Shown: piece after piece, positions 57,931 to 59,283 of the stretch
How the letters are laid out: every line of letters begins with the position of its first letter
How positions within the stretch are numbered: the first letter of the stretch is position 1
Assembly (NCBI GenBank): GCA_900318835.1
Contig: ONLW01000014.1
Location: forward strand, 1 to 59,283
Length of the DNA: 59,283 nt
DNA from: an uncultured Bacteroidales bacterium
Lineage (GTDB): Bacteria; Bacteroidota; Bacteroidia; Bacteroidales; P3
Direction of reading: 5' to 3'
Made by a program: the position numbers and the translations under genes
The notes under the pieces: model-generated
Told to the model about the DNA's origin: nothing
Databases searched by the model: none
The model's input: the letters and a program-made list of their open reading frames with translations, nothing else

Positions 57931-58017
57931 GTAATCAATGCTAAAAAACAAATGATATGAATAGAATGGCCTTCTTCGCAAAGGTTGGCTGACTATTGCG
58001 GTGACCCTGTCATATCT

Positions 58018-58491
58018 ATGCAAATGAAGAAATCAAAAATAGACACTATTCCTGTCTACCTTCTTTATATTGGTACTTGGAGTTACTATTATGATTATCC
58101 TGCAATTAAAGTGGGAAGACATAATTTCAAATATACTGAGGTTTTCCTAATGTCACAAGAATCATACGATATGCTATGGAATCTCGACACAGGAATTACT
58201 ATCATACCAATAAATACACATAACAGTTTCGGCGAATTGGGAGATTATACAAACGGAAGATATGATGCTGATGATAATACTGAGAGGGATCTGCTAATAG
58301 AAATGAATAATGAAAAATATCTAACTGGCGACCGTACAGTTTGCCGTTGGCATATCAAGAAAGAAGCAGATGGTAAGATTAGATTCCATCCACCTGCGGC
58401 AAAAGATATCTTCAGAACATTCAAACCCGATTTTAATGAATCGTATTATGAAGTAACACAGGCCACCTTTAATAAATTGATGATAAAATAG
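58018..58491 (+). CDS. Unknown AT-rich protein
   Basis: 157 residues from the ATG at 58018 (MQMKKSKIDTIPVYLLYIGT). A longer frame would need a TTG start at 57985, just after the small closed frame MNRMAFFAKVG. It is a soluble mixed alpha/beta protein with many aromatics (YYYDYPAIKVGRHNFKYTEV) and no motif I recognise. The DNA is visibly richer in A/T than the core genes, as is the following gene, suggesting acquisition. It is 7 nt upstream of the next gene, so the two form a pair. Confidence 0.55.
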   Translation: MQMKKSKIDTIPVYLLYIGTWSYYYDYPAIKVGRHNFKYTEVFLMSQESYDMLWNLDTGITIIPINTHNSFGELGDYTNGRYDADDNTERDLLIEMNNEKYLTGDRTVCRWHIKKEADGKIRFHPPAAKDIFRTFKPDFNESYYEVTQATFNKLMIK

Positions 58492-58498
58492 ACAGGTT

Positions 58499-58909
58499 AT
58501 GAGACAAATATTTCATCAGCCAGTCAATCTCGAAGAGTTTCCGATATTTGAGAAAATCAAGGACGAAAAAGTGCCGGGGTACATCGAGCACATGACAAAT
58601 ACAAAAGCGATGCAGCGTGGCGATTATGTCATTCTGCATGTCGGAAAACACCGCGAGGACATCGCCAAGAGTGGAGTTTATGCATGGGGCATCATCACGC
58701 AGCCATGTGTATATTTGAAGAACAGCCCAGAGGACGTGAAATGCAACAACAGTTGGTGCTGCGAGGTAGAGATACAGCGTTTGTGGCGAGGCAAACCGGT
58801 AATTCCGGCGGCAGATTACAAACCATTCAATGCCTGCCCATACAAAGTACATCGCATAAATCCTAAACACTATCCCATTTTATTGAAGAAACTAAACATT
58901 AGCGAATGA
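58499..58909 (+). CDS. Unknown protein, possibly EVE/PUA-like
   Basis: A 136-residue soluble protein. The stretch MQRGDYVILHVGKHREDIAK followed by GVYAWGIITQPCVYL and the ending HRINPKHYPILLKKL resemble the layout of EVE/PUA-like domains (a GD-V beta-strand, a small-residue return, a final helix), which bind modified nucleobases in RNA or DNA. This is a weak resemblance. It contains four Cys, three of them in CNNSWCCEVE. It is paired with the upstream unknown gene. Confidence 0.55.
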   Translation: MRQIFHQPVNLEEFPIFEKIKDEKVPGYIEHMTNTKAMQRGDYVILHVGKHREDIAKSGVYAWGIITQPCVYLKNSPEDVKCNNSWCCEVEIQRLWRGKPVIPAADYKPFNACPYKVHRINPKHYPILLKKLNISE

Positions 58910-58963
58910 AAGGACTCATTACACCCCCAATCGATTTTGAAAACGGGTAAAAAAGAGGGCATT

Positions 58964-59141
58964 TGTCGCGCTGAGAACGCGACAGCGTCGACCTGAGACC
59001 TAGACAATGAGCCCCGAAGGGGCGGCAGAAATCAGCAGTGGAATCTGTCGCCCCTGCGGGGCTAAAATATATGGGTGGTATGTGTTCCGGGGGTTCCGCT
59101 ACGCTCCACCCCCGACTAATCTCTGCCGCCCCGTTGGGGCT
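58964..59141. repeat. GC-rich hairpin repeats next to the rRNA operon
   Basis: Three copies of TCTGCCGCCCC(N2-3)GGGGCT occur: inverted at 59010-59029, direct at 59044-59063 and direct at 59122-59141. Between them is a stem GGGGGT/ACCCCC (59089-59113) with loop TCCGCTACGCTCC. Before them is a stem TGTCGCG/CGCGACA (58964-58984). Repeats of this kind recur in Bacteroidota intergenic regions; no ORF is convincing here. Confidence 0.8.
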
Positions 59142-59154
59142 GTGATATACACGA

Positions 59155-59190
59155 AAAAAAAAGGAGTCCCTCATCGGAACTCCTTTATAA
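59155..59190 (-). terminator. Intrinsic terminator of the rRNA operon
   Basis: AAGGAGT (59161-59167) and ACTCCTT (59179-59185) form the stem. On the minus strand, downstream of the 5S gene, a T-run follows. Confidence 0.85.
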
Positions 59191-59194
59191 AAAA

Positions 59195-59283
<89 letters not shown>

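Noticed and set aside
57985-58017. TTG start for the unknown gene at 58018
   Set aside because: A TTG start gives a few extra residues without homology support; an ATG exists at 58018. It is kept only as an alternative.

Overview
The window reads as a piece of a Bacteroidota chromosome, most likely order Bacteroidales. Supporting signs: many genes carry the Bacteroidota sigma-A promoter (-33 TTTG, -7 TAnnTTTG) and lack a Shine-Dalgarno box. The families are typical of the phylum: Bacteroidota-type omega subunit between bamD and coaBC, an HU-CCDC81/SPOR protein, a four-helix-bundle suffix protein, DUF3109 and DUF6078-like proteins, and CarboxypepD_reg/OMP beta-barrel receptors. I cannot name a genus. 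Most of the window is ordinary core genome in short operons; accessory DNA is concentrated at the two edges and in small repeat-rich gaps.

Layout. 1-5400 (minus): edge gene, AT-rich iteron-like repeats, WG-repeat lipoprotein, ORF6N protein, an orphan transketolase C-terminal half fused to a zinc ribbon, a four-helix-bundle protein, a membrane protein and a vWA protein. 5550-9943 (plus): secreted C1 peptidase, unknown exported protein, radical SAM protein. 9947-15567 (minus): one run dNK-kdsB-HU/SPOR-trmB-yebC-rsmI-mgtC. 16021-23954 (plus): nadC, YihY/BrkB, THUMP methyltransferase, queG, TonB receptor, htpG. 24026-28890: GtrA, GT39-like transferase and FAD oxidoreductase (minus), divergent from rmlB (plus). 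29196-32133 (plus): BlaI/BlaR1-like pair, LRR lipoprotein, HAD phosphatase. 32141-36973 (minus): lpxA, stand-alone lpxC, LysM/periplasmic-binding protein, guaA. 37301-44085 (plus): bamD, omega, coaBC, lytic transglycosylase, lipocalin-like lipoprotein, uvrA. 44085-44914: a small REP-like island around a DUF6078-like gene. 44931-51336 (minus): thioesterase, two-component pair, tRNA-Phe, lspA, DUF3109, hydroxyacid dehydrogenase, ion channel, M16 protease. 51870-57184: Fe-alcohol dehydrogenase, MarC, large OMP, FMN reductase. 57274-58909: toxin with a broken antitoxin and two AT-rich unknown genes. The right edge holds GC-hairpin repeats and the 3' part of a 5S rRNA.

The most unusual signal is not a gene cluster but several layers of repeats. 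(i) Degenerate short tandem repeats with 7- or 9-nt period (TTAATGGG, GGTGAAA, GACCTTAAG, AAACTAGTT, TTTCAAG, CTTTCCA and CAGAATGTT types) sit at gene junctions and in frame inside otherwise conserved genes: UvrA, CoaBC, an OmpR-type regulator, a LysM protein, QueG, an HU/SPOR protein and a TonB receptor. They mostly fall in linkers, signal peptides or beta-strands. (ii) A palindromic element with core CTCCTACCATGGTAGGAG and GTTGGTAGG-type arms recurs in five intergenic gaps. (iii) Two REP-like hairpins share the leader GAAAGCCACCGTG and a GTCA loop but have compensatory stem changes, and lie next to a possible RAYT fragment. (iv) A nested inverted-repeat MITE-like block lies at about 51.4-51.56 kb. 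No CRISPR array, prophage or recognisable defence system was seen. All positions and motifs were read by eye, without database searches.
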